A DNA stretch of 64,000 nucleotides from the NCBI RefSeq assembly GCF_001425785.1, contig NZ_LMDI01000076.1, positions 62,001 to 126,000 on the forward strand, in the 5' to 3' direction. Numbering within the stretch: the first letter of the stretch is position 1; each line of letters opens with the position of its first letter. Both the position numbers and the translations under genes were made by a program. The notes beneath the pieces were generated by a model. The model was not told the DNA's origin. It saw nothing but the letters and a program-made list of their open reading frames with translations, and made no database searches. The DNA comes from Rhizobacter sp. Root1221. GTDB lineage: Bacteria > Pseudomonadota > Gammaproteobacteria > Burkholderiales > Burkholderiaceae_C. Positions 52,807-61,710 of this stretch are shown here, piece after piece.

Positions 52807-53612
52807 ATGACAGACACCGCTCGCGTGATCGTGATCACCGGCGCCTCGGACGGCATCGGCGCTGAAATGGCCCGCCAATGGGCCACCCGCGGCGTGGCCC
52901 TCGTGCTCGCGGCCCGGCAGGTGGACAAACTCGAGGCGGTGGCCGCACAGTGCCGCGCCTCCGGCGCCCGGGTGGCCGTGCAGCGGTGCGACGTGGGCGT
53001 GCAGGCCGACTGCCAGGCCCTGGCCGGGGCAGCCGTGGCCGCGTTCGGCCGCATCGACGTGCTGGTGAACAACGCCGGCGTCTCTGCCCACGCGCTGCTC
53101 GGCGACGTGACCGACCTCGGCTGGTACCAGGACGTGATGCGCGTGAACCTGTGGGGTGCGGTGTGGTGCACCCACGCGGCACTGCCGCACCTGAAGGCCA
53201 CGCGCGGCCAGGTCGTGGCGGTGTCGAGCCTCGCCGGGCTGGTGGGGTGCCGGGGCGCACCGCCTACAGCGCCAGCAAGTTCGCGATGACGGGGTTCTTC
53301 GAGGCGCTGCGGGTCGAACTGGCCGGCACCGGCGTCGGCGTGACCCTGGCCTACCCCGGCGTGGTGGCCACGGAGATCCGCTACCGCGGCTACAACGCGA
53401 GCGGCCAGCCGGCCGGCCGCAGTGGCCTGGACGAACGCGGTGCCATGACGGTCGAGACCTGCGCGCGCCTGATCGTCGATGGTGCCGAGGCCCGCCGGCG
53501 TGACATCGTCATGTCCGCGAAAGGCAAGGCGGGCCGCTGGCTCAAGCTGATCGCGCCGGGCCTCGTGGACCGCCTGGCGCTGAAGGCGCTGAACCAGGAC
53601 GCGCACCGGTGA
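52807..53612 (+). pseudogene. Short-chain dehydrogenase/reductase with single-base frameshift
   Basis: Two frames join to one SDR of about 268 residues. The first part (52807-~53247) has TGASDGIGAEMA (nucleotide-binding) and NNAGVS; the second (from ~53250) has the YxxxK catalytic pair in TAYSASKFAMTGF and continues to the stop at 53612. A G is missing from the run GGGG at 53244-53247; one extra G would restore GLVGVPGRTAY. Either a recent inactivation or a homopolymer sequencing error. Upstream it abuts the small peptide gene; downstream it overlaps the methyltransferase start by 4 bp. Confidence 0.9.
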
Positions 53613-54175
53613 CCGAATCGCCCTGGATCACGCGCTGGGCGCACCTCGCCCCGCCCGGCGGCACGGTGCTGGACGTGGCCTGCGGGTCGGGCCGCCACAC
53701 CCGCTGGTTCGCCGCCCGCGGCCACGCCGTCACGGCAGTGGACCGCGACGCCACGGCCGTCGCCGCGCTCGCCCCGGTGGCCGAGGGGGTGGTGGCCGAC
53801 CTGGAAGACGGCCCCTGGCCGCTGGGTGACCGCCCCTTCGACACCATCGTGGTCACGAACTACCTGTGGCGCCCGCTGCTGCCGGTGCTGGTGGCCCGCC
53901 TCGCACCCGGCGGGCTGCTGCTTTACGAAACCTTTACGTTGGGCCAGCAGACCGTGGGCCGGCCGTCGAACCCCGATTTCCTGCTGCGGCCCGGTGAACT
54001 GCTGGACGCCGCCCGCGGCCTGCACGTGGTCGCCTACGAGGATGGCTTCGCCGACAATCCCCCCTGTTTCGTGCAGCGGCTGGCCGCTGTGCGGGCCCTG
54101 TCCGGCGGGACGCACCCGGTGCGCTTCCCGCTGTCTCCCGCCCCGAATTCCCCTGCCCCCTCCGAGGGTGAGTAA
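53609..54175 (+). CDS. SAM-dependent methyltransferase
   Basis: 188 residues with GTG start at 53609 overlapping the SDR stop. Class I methyltransferase: motif I VLDVACGSGRHTRWF (~20-34), an acidic residue after the second strand (AVDRDATA), and the motif IV region DTIVVTNYLWRP. Substrate is not identifiable. Its C-terminus is rich in Pro/Ser (PLSPAPNSPAP). It lies directly before dapA. Confidence 0.92.
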   Translation: MTESPWITRWAHLAPPGGTVLDVACGSGRHTRWFAARGHAVTAVDRDATAVAALAPVAEGVVADLEDGPWPLGDRPFDTIVVTNYLWRPLLPVLVARLAPGGLLLYETFTLGQQTVGRPSNPDFLLRPGELLDAARGLHVVAYEDGFADNPPCFVQRLAAVRALSGGTHPVRFPLSPAPNSPAPSEGE

Positions 54176-54202
54176 AATCGGCGGATTCCGAGGAAGAACC
54201 GA

Positions 54203-55084
54203 ATGAAACCCATTGTTGGCAGCATCGTGGCGCTCGTGACGCCGATGCAGGAAGACGGCAGCGTCGACTACCCGGCCCTGCGCCGCCTGATCGACTGGCA
54301 CATCGCCGAAGGCACCGATTGCATCGCCGTCGTCGGCACCACCGGCGAATCGCCGGTCGTGTCGGTCGAAGAGCACTGCGAGATCATCCGCGTGTCGGTC
54401 GAGCAGGCCAAGGGCCGCGTGCCCATCATGGCCGGCACCGGCGCGAACTCCACGCACGAGGCCATCGAGCTGTCGCGCTTCGCGAAGAAGGCCGGCGCCG
54501 ACTGCACGCTGTCGGTCGTGCCGTACTACAACAAGCCCTCGCAGGACGGCATCTACGCGCACTTCAAGGCCATCGCCGAAGCCGCCGACATCCCGATGGT
54601 GCTGTACAACGTGCCCGGCCGCACGGTCGCGGACATGCTGCCCGAAACGGCACTGCGCCTCGCCACGGTGCCCGGCATCATCGGCATCAAGGAAGCCACC
54701 GGCGACATCGAGCGCGCAGGCTGGCTGATCAAGCAGGCCCCGAAGAACTTCTCGATCTACTCCGGTGACGACTCCACCGCGGTGGCCCTGATGCTCCTCG
54801 GCGGGCATGGCAACGTCAGCGTGACCGCCAACGTGGCGCCGCGCCTGATGCACGAACTGTGCACCCTCGCACTGGCCGGCAAGGCCCGCGAGGCCGCCGA
54901 ACTGCACTTCAGGCTGCTGCCGCTGCACAAGCACCTGTTCGTCGAGTCGAGCCCGGCCCCCACCAAGTGGGCCATGGCCAAGCTCGGCCTGTGCGGCGAC
55001 GCGCTGCGCCTGCCCATCGTGCCGCTGTCGGCCGCGGGCCGAACCACCGTGGAACAAGCGCTGCGCGATTCGGGTCTCATCTGA
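54203..55084 (+). CDS. dapA: 4-hydroxy-tetrahydrodipicolinate synthase
   Basis: 293 residues. DapA condenses pyruvate and aspartate semialdehyde in lysine and diaminopimelate synthesis. The (beta/alpha)8 barrel shows TTGES (~46-50), Tyr135 in VLYNVPGR and the Schiff-base Lys163 in [18 protein letters not shown] upstream of the ATG; an AT-rich TAAAAT lies at 54172-54177 as a possible -10. Upstream of bamC, an arrangement common in this order. Confidence 0.97.
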   Translation: MKPIVGSIVALVTPMQEDGSVDYPALRRLIDWHIAEGTDCIAVVGTTGESPVVSVEEHCEIIRVSVEQAKGRVPIMAGTGANSTHEAIELSRFAKKAGADCTLSVVPYYNKPSQDGIYAHFKAIAEAADIPMVLYNVPGRTVADMLPETALRLATVPGIIGIKEATGDIERAGWLIKQAPKNFSIYSGDDSTAVALMLLGGHGNVSVTANVAPRLMHELCTLALAGKAREAAELHFRLLPLHKHLFVESSPAPTKWAMAKLGLCGDALRLPIVPLSAAGRTTVEQALRDSGLI

Positions 55085-55205
55085 CGCCGGCCCCCGCCGG
55101 CAACGTCCGGCAGGGTGTGTTGCCCGCCTTCCCATCGATCCCTCGGCCCCGGTCCGGCCCTTTTGGCCGGCCGAGTCCAGCATGTGCTCCCCGGAGATGA
55201 ACAAC

Positions 55206-56393
55206 GTGACCTCTTCCACCCGCTCGACCCCCGATATCCGGCCGATGCGCCTTCCCCTCCGGTCCGTTTCTGTCGCCGTGGCGCTCGCGCTCGGCTTGGC
55301 CGGGTGCCAATCGCTCAACGACCTGGTCGGTGGCGACAAGGTCGACTACCGTGGTGGCGCAAAGGCGGGCAAGTCGCTCGAAGTGCCGCCCGACCTGACC
55401 CAGCTGTCGGTCGACAACCGCTACCAGCCGTCGGCCATCCGCGGTGCGGTGAGCGCCTCCGATTTCGCCGCCGCGGCCTCCGCTCCGGTGGCTGGCGCCG
55501 TCTCCACGAACACCGTGGCGCCCAACGCCGTGGGTGAAGCGCGCATCGAGCGCCTCGGCTCGCAGCGCTACCTGTACGTGCCCATGACGCCGGAACAGGT
55601 GTGGCCGCAATTGCAGGCCTTCTGGCAGGAACGCACGCTCGCCCTCACCATCGACAAACCCGAAACGGGCGTGATGGAAACCGAGTGGGCCGAGAACCGC
55701 GCCAAGCTGCCCACCGACATCGTCCGCCGCACCATCGGCAAGGTGTTCGACGGCATGTTCTCCACCAACACGCTCGACAAGTTCCGCGTGCGGGTCGAAC
55801 GTTCGCCCTCCGGCGCCGGCTCGGAAATCTACGTGACCCAGAGCGGCCTCGAGGAATTCTTCGGCGGCCCGCAGAAGGACCAGTCGGTGTGGCAACCGCG
55901 CCCGCGTGACTACCAGCTCGAAAACGAGGTCCTCTCGCTGATCATGCTCAAGCTCGGCGTCAAGCCCGAGCAGGCCAAGGCCGCCGTGGCCGCCGCCGCG
56001 TCCGCACCGGCCACGGCGCTTCGCGCCCGCGCCATCGAAGGCCGCCCGGCCGCCACCGTGCAGGTGGACGACGGCTTCGACCGCGCCTGGCGCCGTGTGG
56101 GCCTCGCGCTCGACCGCAGCGGCTTCACGGTGGAAGACCGCGACCGTGCCCAGGGCCTGTACTTCGTGCGTTACGTCGACCCGGCCAGTGCCGGCCGCGA
56201 AGAGCCGGGCTTCCTGTCGCGCTGGTTCGGCGGCGACAAGAAGAAGGCCGACAACGCGCTCGTGCGCTACCGCGTCAGCGTGAAGGGTGAAGGCGAGACC
56301 ACCGAGGTGTCGGTGCTCAACGCCAGCGGCGCCCCGGAAAACGGCGAAGCGGGTCAACGCATCGTGCGCTTCCTGGTGGAAGAGCTGAAGTAA
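55206..56393 (+). CDS. bamC: BamC outer-membrane assembly lipoprotein
   Basis: About 395 residues. A lipoprotein signal (LALGLAGC, Cys34 with this start) is followed by an NlpB/BamC body with Pro/Thr-rich unstructured N-part and two helix-grip domains (~95-270 and ~285-395). BamC belongs to the BAM machine for inserting outer-membrane proteins. The GTG at 55206 is supported by a GGAG 9 nt upstream; ATGs at 55182, 55197 and 55245 are alternatives. It follows dapA by 121 bp, the family-typical order dapA-bamC. Confidence 0.9.
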   Translation: MTSSTRSTPDIRPMRLPLRSVSVAVALALGLAGCQSLNDLVGGDKVDYRGGAKAGKSLEVPPDLTQLSVDNRYQPSAIRGAVSASDFAAAASAPVAGAVSTNTVAPNAVGEARIERLGSQRYLYVPMTPEQVWPQLQAFWQERTLALTIDKPETGVMETEWAENRAKLPTDIVRRTIGKVFDGMFSTNTLDKFRVRVERSPSGAGSEIYVTQSGLEEFFGGPQKDQSVWQPRPRDYQLENEVLSLIMLKLGVKPEQAKAAVAAAASAPATALRARAIEGRPAATVQVDDGFDRAWRRVGLALDRSGFTVEDRDRAQGLYFVRYVDPASAGREEPGFLSRWFGGDKKKADNALVRYRVSVKGEGETTEVSVLNASGAPENGEAGQRIVRFLVEELK

Positions 56394-56415
56394 ACCCGGC
56401 CCGCGGCATCTGCCC

Positions 56416-57195
56416 ATGATGCGTTTTTGCAGCCTGGGCAGCGGCAGCACCGGCAACGCCACGCTCGTCGAGGCGGCAAGCGGCACCACCACCACCCGCG
56501 TGCTGGTGGACTGCGGCTTTTCGCTGCGCGAACTCACCGCCCGCCTGGCCCGCATCGGCCTCACCCCGGCCCACATCGACGCCGTGTTCGTCACGCACGA
56601 ACATGGCGACCACGTGGGCTGCGCCACCACGCTCGTGCGCCGCCATGGCACGGCCCTCTGGACCAGCCGCGGCACGTGGCGCGCCATCGGTGAACCCGAA
56701 CTGCCTGCGCTGCCGCAGTTCGCGCGCGACAGCGAGCCCATCACGGTGGGTGACCTGTGCCTCACGCCATACACCGTGCCCCACGATGCCGGTGAGCCGC
56801 TGCAGCTGTGTTTCAGCGATGGCCACACGAAACTCGGCGTGCTCACCGACGCCGGGATGGCCACGCCCCACGTGCTCGCCCACCTGCAGCACTGCGACGC
56901 CCTGCTGCTCGAATTCAACCACGACCGCGACATGCTCGCGCGCTCCAGCTACCCCGCGTCGCTCAAGGCCCGCATCGGCGGCCGGCTGGGGCACCTCGCC
57001 AACGACACAGCAGCGGAGATCCTGGCGGCCTGCCTGCACCCGGGACTGCGCCATGTGGTGGCCGCGCACCTGAGCGAGCAGAACAACACGCCCGACCTCG
57101 TGCGCGCGCTGATGGCCCAGGTGACCGGGGGGTCGGCCGGCGACTTCGTGGTGGCCCATCCGGGCGCGGGCTTCGACTGGCTGGCCTTGGGCTGA
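56416..57195 (+). CDS. Metallo-beta-lactamase-fold hydrolase (YycJ/WalJ-like)
   Basis: 259 residues. The MBL signature HEHGDH (in FVTHEHGDHVGCA at ~58-70), further His/Asp ligands in PHDAGEP (~125), TDAGMA and AAHLSEQNNT (~215). The beginning FCSLGSGSTGNATLVEA is characteristic of the YycJ/VicX family of phosphodiesterase-like enzymes. Substrate unknown in bacteria. It follows bamC by 22 bp. Confidence 0.94.
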   Translation: MMRFCSLGSGSTGNATLVEAASGTTTTRVLVDCGFSLRELTARLARIGLTPAHIDAVFVTHEHGDHVGCATTLVRRHGTALWTSRGTWRAIGEPELPALPQFARDSEPITVGDLCLTPYTVPHDAGEPLQLCFSDGHTKLGVLTDAGMATPHVLAHLQHCDALLLEFNHDRDMLARSSYPASLKARIGGRLGHLANDTAAEILAACLHPGLRHVVAAHLSEQNNTPDLVRALMAQVTGGSAGDFVVAHPGAGFDWLALG

Positions 57196-57351
57196 CGCAC
57201 AAGAGTCGTACTGCGCAGATGGCCCGAGCGATGCAACAGAGCCGAGAAGGGGCCAGATGGACACACCTTTTCAGTGCGCCCATTCATGCTGAAGCATCTC
57301 GACCAGCGAGGCCGTGAGTTTCGTTTTTTTCGTTTTATTCCAATGAGGTGC

Positions 57352-57380
57352 TACACTCGTCACTCCCTTGGAGAACTCCG
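57352..57380 (+). promoter_or_regulatory. Possible promoter and RBS of the HTH/PIN pair
   Basis: TACACT at 57352-57357 resembles a -10 box in an unusually AT-rich stretch (T-runs 57320-57340); the -35 is poor. GGAG lies 8 nt before the ATG at 57381. Nothing else notable is seen in 57196-57351. Confidence 0.35.
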
Positions 57381-58073
57381 ATGCCTCGCGCTCATCCCCC
57401 CGTCGTCAAGGCAGCCGGCGCTGCCCGATACATCCCTGCCCTTGCGGACCCGCTGAACCCTCTTGCACAAGAGGTGGGCAAGGTCGTGGCGCAGGAGATG
57501 AAGGTTCTGAACGCCCGGAGTGCGAAGGGGACACAGAAGGCGCATGGGGACGCGCGCATCGTCGTCAACATCGACGAGCTCGGGGCGCACATCACCGTAC
57601 TGGTTGCGAAGATCCTCAATCAGTCGCTGACGTCGCCGACAGAGGAAGGCAAGGCGTTACGCATGGCGCTCATTGCCAAGCTGGCCAACGCAGAGATTGC
57701 TCAAGGCGCTGTCATCGCTTCCGCCCCAGCAGGGGCAACAGCCGCCGATGCGCTGTTGACCACGGCGGAAGCCGCAGCCAAGCTGGAAGTCAGCCGCCCG
57801 TACGTGTCCATGCTCTGCGATGCAGGCAAGCTGGGCGAGGTCGTCATGACCGAGGGAGGCCACCGGCGAATTCGGTCATCCGCAGTTGATGCATACCTGA
57901 CCGGACGTACTCGGCAACATGAGAGCGCACCATCGCCTCGCGCCGCCGGGGTAAAAGCAGGCTTGTACGACCATCCGGACGGGCACTTCACAAACGTCGT
58001 CCGCGGCGCGCCCGCAGTCAAAGTACCCCGCGAAGCGGCACCCGTAAAAGCTGCGCGCAAGCCCCGTTCGTGA
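57381..58073 (+). CDS. HTH antitoxin-like regulator
   Basis: 230 residues from ATG at 57381. An excisionase/MerR-type helix-turn-helix lies at ~140-180 (LLTTAEAAAKLEVSRPYVSMLC, then GGHRRI and a DAYL helix). The N-terminal half (~15-110) has no recognised domain; the C-terminus is basic and Pro/Ala-rich. Its stop overlaps the GTG start of the PIN gene (GTGA), as in toxin-antitoxin operons, so autoregulation is likely. Alternative: a stand-alone regulator. Confidence 0.85.
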   Translation: MPRAHPPVVKAAGAARYIPALADPLNPLAQEVGKVVAQEMKVLNARSAKGTQKAHGDARIVVNIDELGAHITVLVAKILNQSLTSPTEEGKALRMALIAKLANAEIAQGAVIASAPAGATAADALLTTAEAAAKLEVSRPYVSMLCDAGKLGEVVMTEGGHRRIRSSAVDAYLTGRTRQHESAPSPRAAGVKAGLYDHPDGHFTNVVRGAPAVKVPREAAPVKAARKPRS

Positions 58074-58729
58074 ACCTGCAGGACACCTTCGTCATCCTGG
58101 ATACCTGCGTGCTGCTCAAGCCGCGGGTGTCCGACGTCCTCATGGACTTGCGGGCAGAAAAGGTCTTCGCGGCCCACTGGACCGAGAACATTGACGTCGA
58201 GTTCCTGCGCAACATGCAGGAGGTCTTCGGTGTCTCTGAGGCAGGCGCCCAGAATCGCCTGCGCGCGATGAAACGACGCTGCCCGGAATGGGAGGTCTAC
58301 ATGTTCAGCTCGGACTTCAGTGCCGTTCCCAAGCAGGTCGACGCAAAAGACCGCCACGTCGCTGCAGCAGCGATCGCCCTGCGACATGCCGTGGACAAGG
58401 ACATCGAGGACGACGCACCCGGCGCGTCCTATGACGTCATCCTGGTCACCGACAACGTCAAGGACCTGGCGAAGAACCAGATGGCGAAGCTCGGCGTTCG
58501 AGTGCTGCGGTCGGGTGCATTTCTCAATGAGGTGTACACGGCCGAGCCCGAAGCCACGACTCGCGCTGTCTTGCAAGCCGCCAAGGACTTGAAGACGCCA
58601 CCATATACCGTGGCCGAACTACTCCATGCCCTTCGGGAGCAAGGCGCCACGACACTGGTCGCCCAGATGTCAAAGGCTCTCGCTGTGAAGCCGGTAGAGC
58701 GCGAGCGGATGCCGAAGGCGACCGCGTGA
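58070..58729 (+). CDS. PIN-domain nuclease (putative toxin)
   Basis: 219 residues with GTG at 58070. PIN-fold features: an acidic residue in FVILDTCVLL (D11), central E/D residues, DRHVAAAAIALRH (~95) and VTDNVKDLAKNQM (~125-137), which together give the metal-binding acidic cluster. VapC-type toxins cleave RNA; this protein is longer than VapC (usually ~130), with an extra C-terminal helical region. Paired with the HTH gene by a 4-base overlap. Confidence 0.85.
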   Translation: MNLQDTFVILDTCVLLKPRVSDVLMDLRAEKVFAAHWTENIDVEFLRNMQEVFGVSEAGAQNRLRAMKRRCPEWEVYMFSSDFSAVPKQVDAKDRHVAAAAIALRHAVDKDIEDDAPGASYDVILVTDNVKDLAKNQMAKLGVRVLRSGAFLNEVYTAEPEATTRAVLQAAKDLKTPPYTVAELLHALREQGATTLVAQMSKALAVKPVERERMPKATA

Positions 58730-58895
58730 GCGTCCGTTCAACGCCTTTGTGCCACCCGAAACCGCCGTTCAAATGAGCCGGGGGCAACAGCTTGGCGGAT
58801 GCCAAGACCTGCAGGTTCAAGGCAAGCACCTTGTAGAACCGGCCATGCTCCTATTGCAGAAACTCGGGAAGCTGCAAGTCCGCCCACACCCAAAC

Positions 58896-58917
58896 AAAAA
58901 GCCGCCCGAAGGCGGCC
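58896..58917 (-). terminator. Terminator of the Ala-rich lipoprotein gene
   Basis: On the minus strand GCCGCC-TTCG-GGCGGC followed by TTTTTG, a stable tetraloop hairpin with a T-run, directly after the lipoprotein stop. The stretch 58730-58895 holds no recognisable gene. Confidence 0.9.
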
Positions 58918-58940
58918 TTTGCGAAACCGGGAAGCCCGAT

Positions 58941-59270
58941 TTACTTCTTGACAGCGTCGGCAGCCTTGTTGGCGGCGTCCTTGGCAGCGTCAGCAGCCTT
59001 GTTGGCAGCGTCAGCAGCAGCGTCGACGGCAGCGCCAGCAGCGGCGGAAGCGCCGGCAGCAGCAGCGTCAACAGCAGCCGAAGCGGCGCCGGTGGCGGCC
59101 GAAGCGGCGTCGGTGGCAGCAACAGCGGCGGCGGAAGCAGCGTCAGCAGCCGGCGTCACGATAGCCGAAGCGGCGCCAGCAGCAGCGGCAGCTGCCTCGT
59201 CAGGCTTCTTGCCGCAAGCGGCCAGAGCAACAGCAGCAACCAGGGTAGCCATCAGAAGCGACTTGTTCAT
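58941..59270 (-). CDS. Alanine-rich lipoprotein
   Basis: 109 residues from ATG at 59270 (GAGGATAA upstream). The lipoprotein signal ends in LAAC at 16-19, Cys19 lipidated. The mature portion is a low-complexity Ala repeat with periodic Asp/Lys (AADAANKAADAAKDAANKAADA), predicted to form a long amphipathic helix, possibly a periplasmic spacer or coiled coil. Function not known. It is well terminated and probably strongly transcribed. Confidence 0.85.
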   Translation of the reverse strand: MNKSLLMATLVAAVALAACGKKPDEAAAAAAGAASAIVTPAADAASAAAVAATDAASAATGAASAAVDAAAAGASAAAGAAVDAAADAANKAADAAKDAANKAADAVKK

Positions 59271-59428
59271 AGTTATCCTCAATAAGGTCAAAAGGGGGGT
59301 CAAACGGGGTCGAACAATTACCGGTAATTCTGGGAACCCGAGCGACAGATCCCCAACTGAGTCAGGCACGAAAAGCTCGAGCCTTCGCATTGCCTAGCCC
59401 ATGATTATAGGCATGTTAGGGAACTTCC

Positions 59429-59920
59429 CTACAGACCGAGTGTGGATGCCGGGAACGCCTCTGACGATCGTTGCAAAACAGCGTCAAGCGTTTCCTTGGC
59501 GCGCACGGCATCGGCCAGCTCGGACGACACACTCGCCCGGTAATTTTCGGCATCGAACAGGCGCACCGTGACCACCCCCGGCGCGAGGAACATCGAGGGA
59601 ATGGCACCGGGTTCAGCTTCTTCGAGTGACCTGCATTCCACCACATGCGACCACTGCCGGCGAAATGCCACCCAACGCGGGTGCCGCCTCACCACATCGT
59701 CATAGTGCTGTGCCAGCACCGTGAGCTTGCGGTGTGACATGGCCCACTGCGTGAGGTGTTCGACCACGGCGATCTCGCCCAGTGGCCAATCGGAAAAGTC
59801 GTTGTCGCTCAACCAGATCTCGCGGCAGCCCAACGACGCGACCTGCGCGAATGCGGCGCGCAAGGCGTCGTGGAACTCGCCTCGCGACGAGAGCATGCGG
59901 TGCGGGGTGTCGGCGCTCAT
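59429..59920 (-). CDS. Conserved hypothetical protein beside the RoxA-like gene
   Basis: 163 residues from ATG at 59920. No membrane segment or signal. Visible features are a REIWLSDNDFSDWPLGE stretch and helical HRKLTVLAQHYDDVVRRHPRW. No recognised domain, but adjacency (19 bp) downstream of the RoxA-like oxygenase suggests linked expression. Function unknown. Confidence 0.75.
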   Translation of the reverse strand: MSADTPHRMLSSRGEFHDALRAAFAQVASLGCREIWLSDNDFSDWPLGEIAVVEHLTQWAMSHRKLTVLAQHYDDVVRRHPRWVAFRRQWSHVVECRSLEEAEPGAIPSMFLAPGVVTVRLFDAENYRASVSSELADAVRAKETLDAVLQRSSEAFPASTLGL

Positions 59921-59939
59921 GCGGAGTCCTCCAGTGCAG

Positions 59940-61058
59940 TCAGTGGGGTGTGGCCCATCCGGCCTCGACCCACTCGTCGAGCAGGTCGAGTGCATCATCG
60001 CTCAATTGGCGCACCTGCTCGGGCGTCAACACGCGGGCGTCGGCCAGGCGGCGCATCAGGCGGGCATCGCGGCCACCGGCCTTGAACGATTCACCGTTGA
60101 TGAAGACATGATGATCGTCATACATCATGCGCGTGCGGCGGTCGAGCTGCACACCCGAACCCACCGGCAGCACGTCTGCCGGCGCGAACCAGACGTTGGC
60201 CTTCGGCTCCGTCAGCAGCTCACCCATCGCACATTGCAGCGCCTTGGGGTCCTTCAGCAGGCGCGCCACCGCGTCGGCGGCGAACGCCTGCAGGTCGGCG
60301 GGGATGCGGCCCGGTTCGCGCGTGGCGGGCTGGCCGCGATCCTGGTACAGCACATCGCTCTCGGGTTCCTCGGCGGCGTCGAGCACCCGTTGCAGCACCT
60401 CGCGGCCCAGCGTTTCCTTCGGCGGGGCACGAAAGCCGATCGAGGCCGTCATGCACTCGCCTTCGGCCACGCCGTCGTGCGCCCAACCCGGCGGCAGGTA
60501 CAGCATGTCGCCCGGTTCGAGCAGCCATTCTTCCTCGGCCTCGAAGTTCTGGAGGATGCGCAGCGGCACGTCGGGCACGAGCGTGGTGTCACGCGTGCGC
60601 CCGATGCGCCAGCGGCGCCGGCCCTGCACTTGCAGCAGGAACACGTCGTACGAGTCGACGTGCGGGCCCACGCCACCGCCGTCGCTCGCCCACGAGATCA
60701 TCAGGTCATCGAGCCGCGCATCGGGCACGAAGCGGAACTGCGAGAGCAGTGCGTGCGCCGCCTCGACATGCAGGTCGACGCCCTGCACCAGCACGGTCCA
60801 GCGCGGCTGGTCCACCTTCGGGAAGGTGCGCCGGGCGATGGGGCCGTGGCGCAGGGTCCAGCCGGCCTCGTCGTGCACGATCAGCCGGGCTTCCACGCCA
60901 TCCTGCCCGGCCAGCGCGAACAGCTCGGCGCGGGTCTGCAGCGCCACGCCGCCCGGCACCGCCTGGAGCACGAGCAGCGGCTTCTTCTGCCAGTGGCGGC
61001 GCATGAAATCCTCGGGCGACAGCGCGCCGAGCAGCGGAGTTGGTTTGAGAATGTCCAT
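59940..61058 (-). CDS. JmjC-type ribosomal oxygenase (RoxA/YcfD-like)
   Basis: 372 residues from ATG at 61058. The cupin JmjC fold with facial triad His133-x-Asp135 in GPHVDSYDVF and His194 in GWAHDGVAEG binds Fe(II); the enzyme family uses 2-oxoglutarate and O2 to hydroxylate an arginine in ribosomal protein L16. Length and motifs fit YcfD/RoxA. The longer upstream frame overlaps the divergent FKBP gene. Substrate assignment follows family only. Confidence 0.92.
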   Translation of the reverse strand: MDILKPTPLLGALSPEDFMRRHWQKKPLLVLQAVPGGVALQTRAELFALAGQDGVEARLIVHDEAGWTLRHGPIARRTFPKVDQPRWTVLVQGVDLHVEAAHALLSQFRFVPDARLDDLMISWASDGGGVGPHVDSYDVFLLQVQGRRRWRIGRTRDTTLVPDVPLRILQNFEAEEEWLLEPGDMLYLPPGWAHDGVAEGECMTASIGFRAPPKETLGREVLQRVLDAAEEPESDVLYQDRGQPATREPGRIPADLQAFAADAVARLLKDPKALQCAMGELLTEPKANVWFAPADVLPVGSGVQLDRRTRMMYDDHHVFINGESFKAGGRDARLMRRLADARVLTPEQVRQLSDDALDLLDEWVEAGWATPH

Positions 61059-61082
61059 GCGCGATTGTGCGATCATTGTTCG

Positions 61083-61604
61083 ATGCTTATTTCTTCCCCC
61101 TGCGTCGTCAGCCTGACCTGGCGACTCGAAGACACCCAGGGCAACCTGATCGACGAACTCGAGGCCCCGGTGGAATTTTTCGTCGGCGGCGACGACCTGC
61201 TTGCCAAGGTCGAGGAGGCCCTCCTGGGCCAGGAGACCGGCTTTGCCGCCAAGCTCCACCTCGAACCCGAACACGCCTTCGGTGACTACGAACCCGAGCT
61301 GGTGTTCTTCGAAGACCGCGCCATCTTCCCCGAAGCCACCGAGCCCGGCATGCAGTTCGACGGCCCGCCCCCCGGCGCCAAGACCGAAGGCCTGGTGGAG
61401 GACGCCATCTACACGGTCACCGAGGTGTACCCGTCACACGTGGTGCTCGACGGCAACCACCCGCTCGCCGGCATCGCGCTGCGCCTCGACCTGAAGGTGC
61501 TCGACGTGCGCGAAGCCACCGAAGACGAGATGGCCAACCGCTCCGTCACCACGCCGGGCCTGAGCGTGCTGCAGACGGCGCCGTCGGGCGGCAAGCTGCA
61601 CTGA
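61083..61604 (+). CDS. FKBP-type peptidyl-prolyl isomerase (SlyD-like)
   Basis: 173 residues from ATG at 61083. Elements of SlyD-like FKBP: an N-terminal WRLEDTQGNLIDE, EFFVGGDDLLAKVEEALLG and the FKBP strand EPEHAFGDYEPELVFFE with an inserted IF domain (residues ~70-125). No His-rich metal-binding tail is present. It would assist folding in the cytoplasm. Divergent from the RoxA-like gene by 24 bp. Confidence 0.92.
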   Translation: MLISSPCVVSLTWRLEDTQGNLIDELEAPVEFFVGGDDLLAKVEEALLGQETGFAAKLHLEPEHAFGDYEPELVFFEDRAIFPEATEPGMQFDGPPPGAKTEGLVEDAIYTVTEVYPSHVVLDGNHPLAGIALRLDLKVLDVREATEDEMANRSVTTPGLSVLQTAPSGGKLH

Positions 61605-61613
61605 CCTCAACGG

Positions 61614-61703
61614 GTCATCCCGGCGCAGGCCGGGGCCCATTCTTCCACGCAAACCGCTGTCGACCGACGAGCTGGCGTGGGCCCCGGCGTTCGCCGGGGT
61701 GAC
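61614..61703. repeat. REP-like paired palindromes (second copy)
   Basis: Inverted arms GTCATCCCGGCGCAGGCCGG and TGGGCCCCGGCGTTCGCCGG with hairpins of the same type as at 26374-26465. It lies between the convergent FKBP and dut genes, where it could also act in termination. Confidence 0.8.
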
Positions 61704-61710
61704 GGAAAGG

